Of a stretch of 17,810 nt of DNA, positions 1 through 6,532 are shown one piece after another. The notes below the pieces were generated by a model. It saw nothing but the letters and a program-made list of their open reading frames with translations, was not told the origin of the DNA and did not search any database. The stretch is taken from contig CABVAS010000012.1 in the NCBI GenBank assembly GCA_902496375.1, positions 1 to 17,810 of the forward strand, written 5' to 3'. Each line of letters opens with the position of its first letter. The stretch's first letter is position 1. Made by a program: the position numbers and the translations under genes. The DNA comes from an uncultured Collinsella sp. (GTDB taxonomy: Bacteria; Actinomycetota; Coriobacteriia; Coriobacteriales; Coriobacteriaceae).

Positions 1-23
1 TGCGGCCCGCGCAGCGTCGAGCC

Positions 24-51
24 GTTACGCGGTTTGGTAAAACCGCGTAAC
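24..51. repeat. Perfect 12-bp hairpin after lacC
   Basis: The arms (24-35 and 40-51, left arm GTTACGCGGTTT) are perfect inverse complements around a 4-nt loop, starting 1 nt past the lacC stop on the minus strand. No T-tract follows on the minus strand, so this is not a textbook intrinsic terminator. It may end or protect the lac transcript, or be a dispersed extragenic palindrome. Confidence 0.6.
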
Positions 52-52
52 C

Positions 53-988
53 CTAAAGCTCCGTTACTTCAACGTTGTTGTAGATCTCGTCCCAGCGATC
101 CATGACCAGGTGGCCGGTCTTGGGATCCATGGCGTTAAGCTTGCCGCAGGTATTTGCGGTCTTGAGCACCGTGACGTCGTCGGCGCCGGCAGCAATGGCA
201 TGCGCAAAGCCGGCGATGGTCGAGTCACCGGAACCCGTCGCGTTCACAGCCGCAATCGCGGGCGTCTTGGCGCGGAACGCGCGGCCCTCATGGAAGCCCA
301 CCGAACCGGCAGCGCCCATCGAAACGACAACCCAGGGGATACCGGCAAAACGGTCATCGGCGGCAAGTGCCTCGCGCAGGGCATCGACATCATCGGTCGT
401 AAAGGACGTACCCAGCAGGCCGTTAATCTCGGTCAGGTTGGGCTTTACGAGCTCAGGCTTAGCGTCGGACTCCAGCGCGGCCTCCAGCGATGCGCCCGAG
501 GTGTCGAGCAGCACCTTGGCGCCCGCCTCCTCGGCGATCTTGACGAGCTCGGCATAGTAGCCGGCATCGACGCCACGCGGCAGCGAGCCCGAAAGCGTCA
601 CGACGTCCGCCTTCGCTGCAAGCTCGGCGAACTTGGCCGTAAAGGCCTCGAGCTCGGCCGGGGCGATCTGCGGGCCGCTCTCCAGCAGCTCGGTCTGATT
701 ACCCTCGTGCAGGATATTCAGGCAGATGCGCGTCTCACCGGCGATGGGCACAAAGTCGTTCTTGACGCCGTCGGCATCCATAAGCTCGGCCATATAGGCA
801 CCCATGTGTCCGCCGAGCAGACCGGTCGCGAGCACATCGTCGCCCAACTGCAGCAGCACACGGCTCACGTTGAGGCCCTTACCGCCAGCAGTCTTTTCGG
901 GCGTCACACGGTTAACATCGTCGATGATCAGCTTATCGAGCTGATAGCGCGTATCAATCGACGGGTTCATGGTAACGGTCAGAATCAT
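53..988 (-). CDS. lacC: Tagatose-6-phosphate kinase (PfkB family)
   Basis: This is a 311-aa PfkB-type sugar kinase that phosphorylates tagatose-6-phosphate to the 1,6-bisphosphate in the cytoplasm. The first PfkB signature is GGKGLN (residues 35-40) and the second is NATGSGD (249-255), with D255 the expected catalytic base. A C-terminal NAMDPKTGHL segment (285-294) resembles LacC proteins. The frame is open 15 codons further upstream, but the ATG at 988 is chosen because AGGAG lies six bases before it (995-999) and MILTVTMNPS is the usual family N-terminus. It is the last visible gene of the lacA-lacB-lacX-lacC operon, 56 nt after the lacX-like gene. 1-Phosphofructokinase (FruK) is the main alternative from sequence alone; the lacAB context argues for LacC. 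Confidence 0.9.
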   Translation of the reverse strand: MILTVTMNPSIDTRYQLDKLIIDDVNRVTPEKTAGGKGLNVSRVLLQLGDDVLATGLLGGHMGAYMAELMDADGVKNDFVPIAGETRICLNILHEGNQTELLESGPQIAPAELEAFTAKFAELAAKADVVTLSGSLPRGVDAGYYAELVKIAEEAGAKVLLDTSGASLEAALESDAKPELVKPNLTEINGLLGTSFTTDDVDALREALAADDRFAGIPWVVVSMGAAGSVGFHEGRAFRAKTPAIAAVNATGSGDSTIAGFAHAIAAGADDVTVLKTANTCGKLNAMDPKTGHLVMDRWDEIYNNVEVTEL

Positions 989-1044
989 ATTGAACTCCTG
1001 TTTCCGGGGCACGACACGCGCGGCCCCAAGCATACGATAGCTCG

Positions 1045-1926
1045 TTAAAGGATCTCGATCTCAAAGCCGCGGGTAACGGTCTCCCCCGGCTTGGCCACCA
1101 GGCAGCCGCGCTTGTGCTCCAGAATATCGTCCTCGTCGGAGCAGGTGGACAGGCCGCCCCACGGTTCCACGGCCACAAAGTCACCCTCGGGCTTGCTCCA
1201 CACAATCAGGTACGGCATATCGGGAAACGTCAGGCGCACGCCCTTGTCCTCGGTCTTCTTGGTCAGCGTAACCACGCGGCTCTCGAGCACGTCAAAGATG
1301 GTCTCCGCGAAGTCAAAGAGTTCGTGGGTCAGCGGCAGGTCATGGCCAACCATCGGGTTCTTGCTGCGATGCTCAACATCAATCAGGCCCGTCGAGGGAA
1401 CGGCAGTACAGAGCTCGGCGGCCTCGCGCTGCTCAAAACGGAGCTCATAGTCGTCATAGGACTCGCCCTCGTCAAGCGGGCACTTAAAGCCAGGGTGACC
1501 GCCCACAAAGAACGGCATGTCCTCGGTGCCCTCATTGGTCACCTCGTACGACACGGCCACCTTTTCCGCATCGATCGTGTAACGAGCAACGATCTTAAAC
1601 GGATACGGGTACTGCTCGAGCAACTCGGCATGGTCGGCAGAGCTTAGGCTCAGCGCGACCATGTTGTCGCCCTGCTCCTCGAGCTTCCACTCCTGTTTGC
1701 GAGCAAAGCCGTGACGGGCAAGCTTGACCTCGTGGCCGCCCATAGTCATTGCGTGACCATCTCGAAGGCCGCCGCAGATCGGGAAACAAATGGGTGCCTG
1801 GCCCGACCACACCGCCGGGTCGCCCTGCCACAGGTACTCACGGCCGTTGGCCGCAATAGAAGTGAACGATCCGCCAGCCGTGCTCAGTGCCACGCGGATA
1901 GAACCGTTATCAAGAACAAACTCCAT
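1045..1926 (-). CDS. lacX: LacX-like aldose 1-epimerase family protein
   Basis: This 293-aa protein of the galactose-mutarotase fold carries an N-terminal REYLWQGDPAVW motif (29-40), which I recognise from the LacX protein of lactococcal lac operons. Likely active-site residues are H72 in RHGFAR, H144 in GGHPGF and E254 in VEPWGG; mutarotases use two histidines and a glutamate in this arrangement. The expected role is interconversion of sugar anomers, perhaps of phosphorylated galactose released by LacG; the exact substrate of LacX is not known to me. The ATG at 1926 is chosen over an ATG 11 codons upstream because GGGAAGG precedes it and the shorter form fits the family. It lies between lacB (119 nt away) and lacC (56 nt). 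Confidence 0.82.
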   Translation of the reverse strand: MEFVLDNGSIRVALSTAGGSFTSIAANGREYLWQGDPAVWSGQAPICFPICGGLRDGHAMTMGGHEVKLARHGFARKQEWKLEEQGDNMVALSLSSADHAELLEQYPYPFKIVARYTIDAEKVAVSYEVTNEGTEDMPFFVGGHPGFKCPLDEGESYDDYELRFEQREAAELCTAVPSTGLIDVEHRSKNPMVGHDLPLTHELFDFAETIFDVLESRVVTLTKKTEDKGVRLTFPDMPYLIVWSKPEGDFVAVEPWGGLSTCSDEDDILEHKRGCLVAKPGETVTRGFEIEIL

Positions 1927-2045
1927 AGGAGCCTTCCCTTTCTTACGACAGCCCGCCAAGTCAGTGGGGCTGATAGCAAACCGGCCCGCGCCCCATCACA
2001 GAAACGCGAGCCGTCAACGGACTAGTTAATTACGCCGGATACCCG

Positions 2046-2570
2046 CTAATCGTGGTATTCGCCGCGGTCCCACTTCTCGAGGAACTCGTCAAAGAAGTGC
2101 GGGTCAGCCTGAGCCTCGGCATCGGCCTTATTGCAGGCATCGATCTTGGCGATCAGGGCATCGTGCTCGGGGGTCTTCTCGTAGGGCTCCTCCAGGAAGG
2201 CAAGCATGATATCGGCCATCAGGAACTCGCCGGTGATCTTGCCGCCAAAGCCCACGATGTTGGCGTTGAGCTCGCGACGGGCATACAGGGCAGAGGTCAT
2301 GTCGCGGACCAGGGCGCAACGGGCGCCGGGAACCTTGTTGACGGCGTTGGTGATGCCAATGCCGGTGCCGCACAGGGCCACGCCAAAGTCGGCCTTGCCG
2401 CTGGCAACAGCCTCGCCCACGGCCTTACCGTAGATGGGATAGTGCGTACGGGTGTGGCTGTAGGTGCCGCAGTCGAGCACCTTGTAGCCAGCCTGCTCCA
2501 GGCGGTCGGCCAGATAGATCTTCTCGTCCGTAACGATATGGTCGCAACCGATTGCGATGGTCTTCTTCAT
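2046..2570 (-). CDS. lacB: Galactose-6-phosphate isomerase subunit LacB
   Basis: This 174-aa RpiB/LacAB-family protein has about the usual LacB length. LacA and LacB together convert galactose-6-phosphate to tagatose-6-phosphate in the cytoplasm. The N-terminal IGCDH (7-11) and ALCGTGIG (65-72, with C67) are the phosphate/sugar-site motifs of the family; C67 corresponds to the catalytic cysteine position of RpiB enzymes. RpiB ribose-5-phosphate isomerase is excluded in practice by the lacA partner 63 nt upstream and by the length. AAAGGA sits about 8 nt before the ATG. It is the second gene of the operon. Confidence 0.94.
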   Translation of the reverse strand: MKKTIAIGCDHIVTDEKIYLADRLEQAGYKVLDCGTYSHTRTHYPIYGKAVGEAVASGKADFGVALCGTGIGITNAVNKVPGARCALVRDMTSALYARRELNANIVGFGGKITGEFLMADIMLAFLEEPYEKTPEHDALIAKIDACNKADAEAQADPHFFDEFLEKWDRGEYHD

Positions 2571-2633
2571 CAGAACGTCCTTTCGTCTGAATTCACAAGT
2601 TGAGGTAGAAGTTCGAGTTCTCGGTGGCTCTCG

Positions 2634-3062
2634 TTAGGCCATCTTGTTGAGCATGTCGACACGGATCTGGTGACGGCCGCCGGCGTACTGGGCGCGCAGG
2701 AACTCGCGGGCGATCTTCTTGGCAACCTCGGTGCCCACAACGCCCGGGCCCATGGTGACCATGCGCGAGCCGTTGTGCTCGCGGGTCATGTAGGCGGAAC
2801 GCTCGTCGGAAATGTTGGCGACGACCATGCCCTTAATCTTGACGGCGGCCATATAGGAGCCGACGCCGTACTTATCGAATGCGAAGCCCTGGGAATCCTT
2901 GTGCTCCAGCAGGTCCTTGGCAACGGCGGTCGCGGAATCGACAAAGTCCGCGGCAGGGGTCTCGGAATAGTCGACGACCTCGTGACCGTCGGCGATGAGC
3001 ATCTCCTTGATGGACTCCTTCATCGACATACCGTCGGCATCGGAAGCGATTACAACCCTCAT
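2634..3062 (-). CDS. lacA: Galactose-6-phosphate isomerase subunit LacA
   Basis: This 142-aa protein has the standard LacA length and is the first gene of the tagatose-6-phosphate operon. At the position where LacB has its cysteine motif, LacA has FDKYGVGSYMAA (62-73) with no cysteine, as expected for this subunit. The C-terminal GGRHQIRVDMLNKMA is nearly diagnostic of LacA. SDERSAYMTREHN (85-97) is also typical. A strong AAGGAGG (3068-3074) precedes the ATG. The enzyme works as a LacA-LacB complex. About 240 nt of AT-rich, palindrome-bearing sequence upstream should hold the operon promoter and control sites. Confidence 0.95.
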   Translation of the reverse strand: MRVVIASDADGMSMKESIKEMLIADGHEVVDYSETPAADFVDSATAVAKDLLEHKDSQGFAFDKYGVGSYMAAVKIKGMVVANISDERSAYMTREHNGSRMVTMGPGVVGTEVAKKIAREFLRAQYAGGRHQIRVDMLNKMA

Positions 3063-3156
3063 GACATCCTCCTTGAGAGATACGCAGGTGCGTAGTTTCT
3101 GTTTGGAAGTGTTGAATCGCGTTCAGGTCCGGGCATCTGAATGTGCGGTTCTTCAC

Positions 3157-3176
3157 TGTTCATGTTTATTTGAACA
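3157..3176. promoter_or_regulatory. Inverted repeat TGTTCA-n8-TGAACA upstream of lacA
   Basis: Perfect 6-bp arms sit about 95-115 bp upstream of the lacA start in AT-rich sequence. A second inverted repeat of the same half-site lies at 3215-3230 (TGTTC-n6-GAACA), and an extra GAACA lies between them. They look like paired binding sites for a dimeric regulator of the lac operon; the regulator is not identifiable. Confidence 0.45.
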
Positions 3177-3214
3177 CATTCGAACAGTAACTGCAACAAC
3201 TATTTGTTTATCTT

Positions 3215-3230
3215 TGTTCTTTTTTGAACA
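3215..3230. promoter_or_regulatory. Inverted repeat TGTTC-n6-GAACA upstream of lacA
   Basis: Perfect 5-bp arms around six T. Positions 3214-3226 (TTGTTCTTTTTTG) recur exactly upstream of the PTS IIA gene at 5048-5060 on the other strand, so this may be a shared control site of these two units. Confidence 0.45.
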
Positions 3231-3233
3231 GAT

Positions 3234-3264
3234 ACCGTTCACGGATGATTGCTGACCGTTTGAG
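3234..3264 (+). promoter_or_regulatory. CCGTT direct repeat, 21-bp period (lacA region)
   Basis: CCGTTCACGG begins at 3235 and CCGTTTGAG at 3256, exactly 21 bp apart and each preceded by A. The same arrangement occurs upstream of the PTS IIA gene, lacI2/lacG2 and lacI3/lacE3. Here the repeat reads away from lacA, whereas at the PTS units it reads towards the PTS gene. Confidence 0.55.
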
Positions 3265-3302
3265 CCGGGCGCGGACGTAGCGACCATGTGTTCAACAAAC
3301 AT

Positions 3303-3335
3303 AAGGGCGGCCGAGAACCTGTCTCGGCCGCCCTT
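3303..3335 (-). terminator. Hairpin terminator after the membrane-protein gene
   Basis: A 13-bp perfect stem (3303-3315 with 3323-3335) and 7-nt loop lie 34 bp past the stop at 3370. On the minus strand the stem is followed by TTATGTTTGTT, a loose U-rich tail. It would separate the membrane-protein gene from the lacA promoter region. Confidence 0.8.
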
Positions 3336-3369
3336 CTTACGGTTGATCTTCCAAAGATCGCTTTGCCGC

Positions 3370-4392
3370 CTACTCAGACTGCCCGCTCTTCTTGGCATGT
3401 CTGGACGGAGCGCTCAAGAAACGACCCGTCAGATAGTTCGCGGGACCGGAGATATCGATCCCCAGCAGCACGTGTCCTAGCCATAGGAACGCCACGAGCA
3501 CCAGCAGCGGGATAACACACGAGGTCACGATCATCACGATGACGCCTTCAATCAGATCGGTCACCTGCTGCACGATCTCATCGGTCATCTGCTTGGCGCC
3601 GCTGGTCACCGACGTAACAAGGCTCGATGCCCCATCAGTCAACTGCTCGAGCACGTTTTTGGACTCCGTGGCCTCGGATTTTTTCTTGTTCGATTTTGAG
3701 CTGGTCTCGGCTGACTTGTCCGTGGTGTCGGCCGCGTCCGCAGCCTTTTGTTCAGCTTGCTCAATACTTACGCGATACGTTTCATCGACCTTCTGCGACA
3801 CCCATACGCTCGCAGGCACAAGCGCCATACCGATCACGGCAACCACCAGCACGCGCGTCGCCACACGGCGCAGGACAGTGCTCGTGCTCCAGCGCCCGTG
3901 AATGCCGAGCGACACCGCAAAGAGCACCAACGCAAACGGGATTAAGATGCCCAGGCCAACCGACCACAAAATGGTAAGCAGGTATTTCTCGAGGTATAGC
4001 ACGGCAAGCACGATACCAAGGTTGCCCGAAAGCTGTGCGAGCTGCTCGGCAACCGGCGTTCCCGTATCACCCGGCAGCGCGGTAATACCCGCAGACAGAG
4101 CAACGCATGAAGCCGTGAGCGCCAAAACGTTGCCCTTCTTTTGGTCGATGACCTCGATGGTGGAGTCCCAAGTTTTGGTATCGGCAAAATGCGGACGAGC
4201 TACAAAGCCCGACAGCAGTGCCAGGACCACGAGCGCAACGATAAAGCCAATCTGCAGCTTTTTGTTTGTGCACACGACATCGGACAGACTGGGCTGCAGC
4301 TCGGTTACCGTCGTGTGCTCGGTTATCTGGACAGGACGCCCATGAGCCATCTCGTGCGCGTCTCTTTTTTGTATTGACCCGTTATCCGGCAT
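3370..4392 (-). CDS. Unrecognised multi-pass membrane protein
   Basis: I do not recognise this 340-aa protein. A hydrophilic N-terminus (1-44) is followed by clear hydrophobic segments at about 46-65, 138-163, 179-197 and 281-310, with weaker ones near 88-105 and 121-136. Residues 201-275 form a long, highly charged, Ser/Lys/Glu/Ala-rich stretch between the last two segments, probably coiled coil or disordered; the C-terminus is basic. GAGGAGGT six bases before the ATG makes the start secure. It sits between the lac operon and the PTS IIA gene, on the same strand, with its own terminator downstream and the IIA terminator upstream, so it is probably its own transcription unit. No link to lactose use is visible beyond position. 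Confidence 0.8.
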   Translation of the reverse strand: MPDNGSIQKRDAHEMAHGRPVQITEHTTVTELQPSLSDVVCTNKKLQIGFIVALVVLALLSGFVARPHFADTKTWDSTIEVIDQKKGNVLALTASCVALSAGITALPGDTGTPVAEQLAQLSGNLGIVLAVLYLEKYLLTILWSVGLGILIPFALVLFAVSLGIHGRWSTSTVLRRVATRVLVVAVIGMALVPASVWVSQKVDETYRVSIEQAEQKAADAADTTDKSAETSSKSNKKKSEATESKNVLEQLTDGASSLVTSVTSGAKQMTDEIVQQVTDLIEGVIVMIVTSCVIPLLVLVAFLWLGHVLLGIDISGPANYLTGRFLSAPSRHAKKSGQSE

Positions 4393-4485
4393 TTGGATAC
4401 CTCCTCAGTCCGGCGTTTAATGCGAAAGGAAGTATACCCACCGAGCAAAAATCGAACGGGAGGACGAACGGAGCGCACCAAGACT

Positions 4486-4526
4486 GTCCCCAATGACTAG
4501 TCGTTTAAGAACGTCCCCAATGACTA
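4486..4526. repeat. 14-bp direct repeat GTCCCCAATGACTA
   Basis: Two exact copies (4486-4499 and 4513-4526) lie 27 bp apart between the IIA terminator and the membrane-protein gene, with a short palindrome GACTAGTC at 4495-4502. It may be the remnant of a dispersed repeat or mobile-element end; no transposase is present. Confidence 0.5.
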
Positions 4527-4554
4527 CCTCGGGATGAGTTGCGGGGAGGAGGAC

Positions 4555-4590
4555 AAAAAAAGCCCTGCCGCGGGTAACGGCAGGGCTTTT
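4555..4590 (-). terminator. Intrinsic terminator of the PTS IIA gene
   Basis: A GC-rich perfect stem (AGCCCTGCCG, 4561-4570, with 4578-4587), extended by A-T pairs, has a 7-nt loop and is followed on the minus strand by a run of seven T. It lies about 30 bp past the IIA stop and makes the IIA gene a monocistronic unit. Confidence 0.93.
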
Positions 4591-4618
4591 GGAAGGGAAC
4601 TGAGTTGCGCAAAAAGGG

Positions 4619-4957
4619 TTAGGCGAGCTTGGCCTCAAGCTTGGCGATGCGCTTGTAGGCATCGATGGTAAAGCGGGTCTGCTTCTCCAGGATCATGGTG
4701 GTCATGAGGGTGTCCTGAGCGTGGGCCATGATGAAGGTCATCTCCATCTCGCCGCCGCCGGCCTCCTGCGAAAGCAGCTTGGTCTGCGTGTCGTGAGCGC
4801 CGATGAGCGCATCGCTGGCATCCTTGTGCAGCTGCTCGGCCTTCTCAAAATCACCTTCGCGAGCAGCATCGAGCGCTGCAAGCAGATCGGTCTGGGCGTC
4901 ACCGGCGTATGCGACGATCTCGAATCCAACCATCGAGATTTCTTCTTTGGTTGCCAT
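4619..4957 (-). CDS. lacF: PTS lactose/cellobiose-family IIA component
   Basis: This 112-aa, all-helical Lac-family IIA protein accepts the phosphoryl group from HPr and passes it to the IIB domain of a LacE-type permease in the cytoplasm. H79 in FIMAHAQDTLM (75-85) is the expected phosphorylated histidine, and D82 matches the metal-binding aspartate of the trimeric family. AAAGGA lies seven bases before the ATG. The gene stands alone, with a terminator behind it and about 214 nt to lacI1 ahead. It is the only IIA in the window, while three LacE genes are IIC-IIB fusions, so it is probably shared by all three. A cellobiose/chitobiose IIA is the alternative; context favours lactose. Confidence 0.93.
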   Translation of the reverse strand: MATKEEISMVGFEIVAYAGDAQTDLLAALDAAREGDFEKAEQLHKDASDALIGAHDTQTKLLSQEAGGGEMEMTFIMAHAQDTLMTTMILEKQTRFTIDAYKRIAKLEAKLA

Positions 4958-5047
4958 GTTGCGTTCCTTTCACATATGAACCAATGGAGAGCATCGCGTC
5001 CGGGCATACGCGCTGCGCTGTGTATGCTAGAAACAATAACATTCAAA

Positions 5048-5060
5048 CAAAAAAGAACAA
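5048..5060 (-). promoter_or_regulatory. TTGTTCTTTTTTG element shared with lacA promoter
   Basis: This 13-base element on the minus strand is identical to 3214-3226 upstream of lacA. It lies about 90 bp before the IIA start in AT-rich sequence, between the CCGTT repeat and the gene. Function is unknown; it may belong to the promoter or to a regulator site common to lacA and IIA. Confidence 0.35.
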
Positions 5061-5082
5061 TGCAAAACGAAATCATGCTCTA

Positions 5083-5112
5083 TAAACGGTCGATTTTTGC
5101 CCGTGAACGGTT
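5083..5112 (-). promoter_or_regulatory. CCGTT direct repeat, 21-bp period (PTS IIA)
   Basis: On the minus strand CCGTTCACGG (from 5110) and CCGTTTATAG (from 5089) start exactly 21 bp apart and read towards the IIA gene, 125-155 bp before its start. The spacer CAAAAATCGA resembles CAATATCGA at the lacI3/lacE3 copy. Confidence 0.6.
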
Positions 5113-5171
5113 TTTAAACCAATTCGAACAATATCAAACACGTTTAGCGACAACCCAAACAGGTCCGCGCC

Positions 5172-6176
5172 TTAGCACAAATCGCGTACCGTATCGCCCT
5201 TTACGAGCACGCCGGGAATCAGCATGTGTTCCACGCCAGGCGCAACCCCCTCGGCGCCGGCGATCTTGTCGACCGCCCACATGCCGACGCGCTTGTTGTC
5301 AAAGCGCACCGTGGCCAGACGACGATCGGGCACGATCTCGCCCAGGCTATCATCAACGCCCACCACGCTCACGTCCTCGGGCACGCGCTTTCCGCGCGAC
5401 TCGAGCCCGCGAATGCAGCCGTAGGCCATGGCGTCGTTGGAGGCATAAATGGCAGTACAGGTCGGATCGTCCGCCAGAGCCTGACCGGCAGCATACCCGC
5501 TCTGTGCTGTCCAATCGCCACGGATGAATCGCGGCGGCTCAATACCATGCGCACGCAAAGTCTCGCGCCAGCCCTCCTCGCGCTGCATGCCCGAAAGCGA
5601 GCGCTCGGGACACGAGATAAAGTGCACGGTCTTGTGTCCCTGTCCGAGCAAGTACTCGACAACCTGACGCGAGCAATCAAACTGGTCGTTATCGACCGTC
5701 GAGCACAGCGGATGCTCCAACATGGTAACGAGCACCGTCTGCATACCGGGCAGCGGCTCAAAGGTACCAAAGTCTGCCGGCATGCGATTCATAATCACAA
5801 CCATGCCGTCCACCGGCAGCGCGCTCATGCGCGACGATGCGCTCTCGAGGGTATAGGGGTGTCCATCTACTTTAGTAAGGGTGATGGCATAGCCGTGTTT
5901 GTCGGCGGCGGCGGCAAAGCCCTCCATACGGTCGAGGTTACCGGTACCGGTAATGTTGAACATGGCGACGCCGACAGTCTTGAACTTGCCGCGACGCAGC
6001 GACCGGCCGGCAAAGTTTGGACGATAGCCAAGCTCGCGCATGGCGGCGCGCACGCGCTCCTTGGTCTCGGGGCGCACGCTGGGCGAATCGTGCACGGTGC
6101 GCGAGACCGTCTGCTCCGAGACGCCCGCGAGGCGCGCCACGTCTTTGACGGATACCGATTTTTTTACAGCGTCCAT
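5172..6176 (-). CDS. LacI-family repressor 1, divergent from lacE1-lacG1
   Basis: This 334-aa LacI/GalR-type regulator has a helix-turn-helix at about residues 8-29 (VSVKDVARLAGVSEQTVSR), a hinge region YRPNFAGRSL (51-60) and a periplasmic-binding-protein-like effector domain to the end (SVVGVDDS near the C-terminus is typical). The open frame extends 58 codons further upstream, but the ATG at 6176 places the helix-turn-helix in its usual position; its ribosome site (GAAAG) is weak. The recognition helix begins S20-E21-Q22, and the pair E21/Q22 differs from the two paralogues. It is divergent from lacE1, with three operator-like sites in the 356-bp gap, one only 13 bp before its own start codon, suggesting autoregulation. 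The inducer is probably a sugar or sugar phosphate of the imported beta-galactoside; not identifiable. Confidence 0.92.
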   Translation of the reverse strand: MDAVKKSVSVKDVARLAGVSEQTVSRTVHDSPSVRPETKERVRAAMRELGYRPNFAGRSLRRGKFKTVGVAMFNITGTGNLDRMEGFAAAADKHGYAITLTKVDGHPYTLESASSRMSALPVDGMVVIMNRMPADFGTFEPLPGMQTVLVTMLEHPLCSTVDNDQFDCSRQVVEYLLGQGHKTVHFISCPERSLSGMQREEGWRETLRAHGIEPPRFIRGDWTAQSGYAAGQALADDPTCTAIYASNDAMAYGCIRGLESRGKRVPEDVSVVGVDDSLGEIVPDRRLATVRFDNKRVGMWAVDKIAGAEGVAPGVEHMLIPGVLVKGDTVRDLC

Positions 6177-6189
6177 AGGAGATCTTTCT

Positions 6190-6205
6190 ATGTCAACGAT
6201 GCCAT
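6190..6205. promoter_or_regulatory. LacI1 operator O0 near lacI1 start
   Basis: ATGTCAACGATGCCAT matches operator O1 (6335-6350) at 14 of 16 bases. It lies just upstream of the lacI1 start codon, well placed to repress lacI1 itself. Confidence 0.5.
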
Positions 6206-6227
6206 TGATGACATCCTGCGCAGTCAT

Positions 6228-6243
6228 TTTAAACGCTTTCAAG
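6228..6243. promoter_or_regulatory. cre-like site upstream of lacI1
   Basis: The reverse strand reads TTGAAAGCGTTTAAAA, one mismatch from the catabolite-responsive-element consensus WTGNAANCGNWNNCA. It lies about 55 bp upstream of the lacI1 start. No comparable site was seen in the other two cassettes, and CcpA-type control in this lineage is uncertain, so another LacI-family protein may use it. Confidence 0.3.
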
Positions 6244-6287
6244 TATATCCAACGCCTCCTCCTCAATACGCTTACCACCCAAAACCT

Positions 6288-6320
6288 ACCGTTCACCGAC
6301 AATCTTGCTTCCACGAACGG
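6288..6320 (+). promoter_or_regulatory. Degenerate CCGTT repeat (lacI1/lacE1)
   Basis: The first unit CCGTTCACCG (6289) matches the other copies, but the second position holds CCACGAACGG at 22 bp rather than a clean CCGTT at 21 bp. The position between the lacI gene and operator O1 is the same as in cassettes 2 and 3. Confidence 0.35.
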
Positions 6321-6334
6321 CTTTTGCCGCTCAA

Positions 6335-6350
6335 ATGTTAACGTTGCCAT
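6335..6350. promoter_or_regulatory. LacI1 operator O1
   Basis: ATGTTAAC|GTTGCCAT has a central CG step, as LacI-family operators do. Half-sites written outward-in are ATG-TTA-AC and ATG-GCA-AC. It lies 120 bp (centre to centre) upstream of O2. Confidence 0.65.
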
Positions 6351-6450
6351 TGTGCAAACACAGAGCCACCGGGCGGCTCAAACGTTTACGCGCAAGGAAT
6401 CGACGGTCCGCAGCGACAGGGACCACCGGTTCGCGTCTTTTTTTGTGTCG

Positions 6451-6474
6451 CAAAATGGCAACGTCAACATTTTG
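6451..6474. promoter_or_regulatory. LacI1 operator O2
   Basis: The core ATGGCAAC|GTCAACAT (6455-6470) is the O1 sequence in inverted order with one change. It is flanked by CAAA and TTTG, giving a 24-bp imperfect palindrome. It lies about 60-80 bp before the lacE1 start, where bound repressor could block the promoter. No convincing -35/-10 pair was found here. Confidence 0.7.
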
Positions 6475-6532
6475 GCAACCTAACGTCAAAAGCTACCATC
6501 GTTGCTAACCCACCGACTCTTAGGAGCTTTGC

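Noticed and set aside
53..988. 1-phosphofructokinase (FruK) identity for the PfkB gene
   Set aside because: No fructose PTS is nearby; it sits in an operon with lacA and lacB and has a LacC-like C-terminus.
989..1044. Hairpin between lacX and lacC
   Set aside because: Only a 5-bp GGGGC/GCCCC stem with a long loop; expected by chance at this GC content.
110..1048. Long plus-strand open frame opposite lacC
   Set aside because: It is antisense to a clear kinase gene, has Arg/His-rich composition without motifs, and is typical of high-GC shadow frames.
3153..3398. Small 81-codon open frame spanning the lacA upstream region
   Set aside because: It runs across the terminator hairpin and inverted repeats and has no ribosome site or similarity.
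6177..6350. 58-codon N-terminal extension of lacI1
   Set aside because: It precedes the helix-turn-helix without any family similarity and runs through operator and cre-like sites; the ATG at 6176 fits the family.
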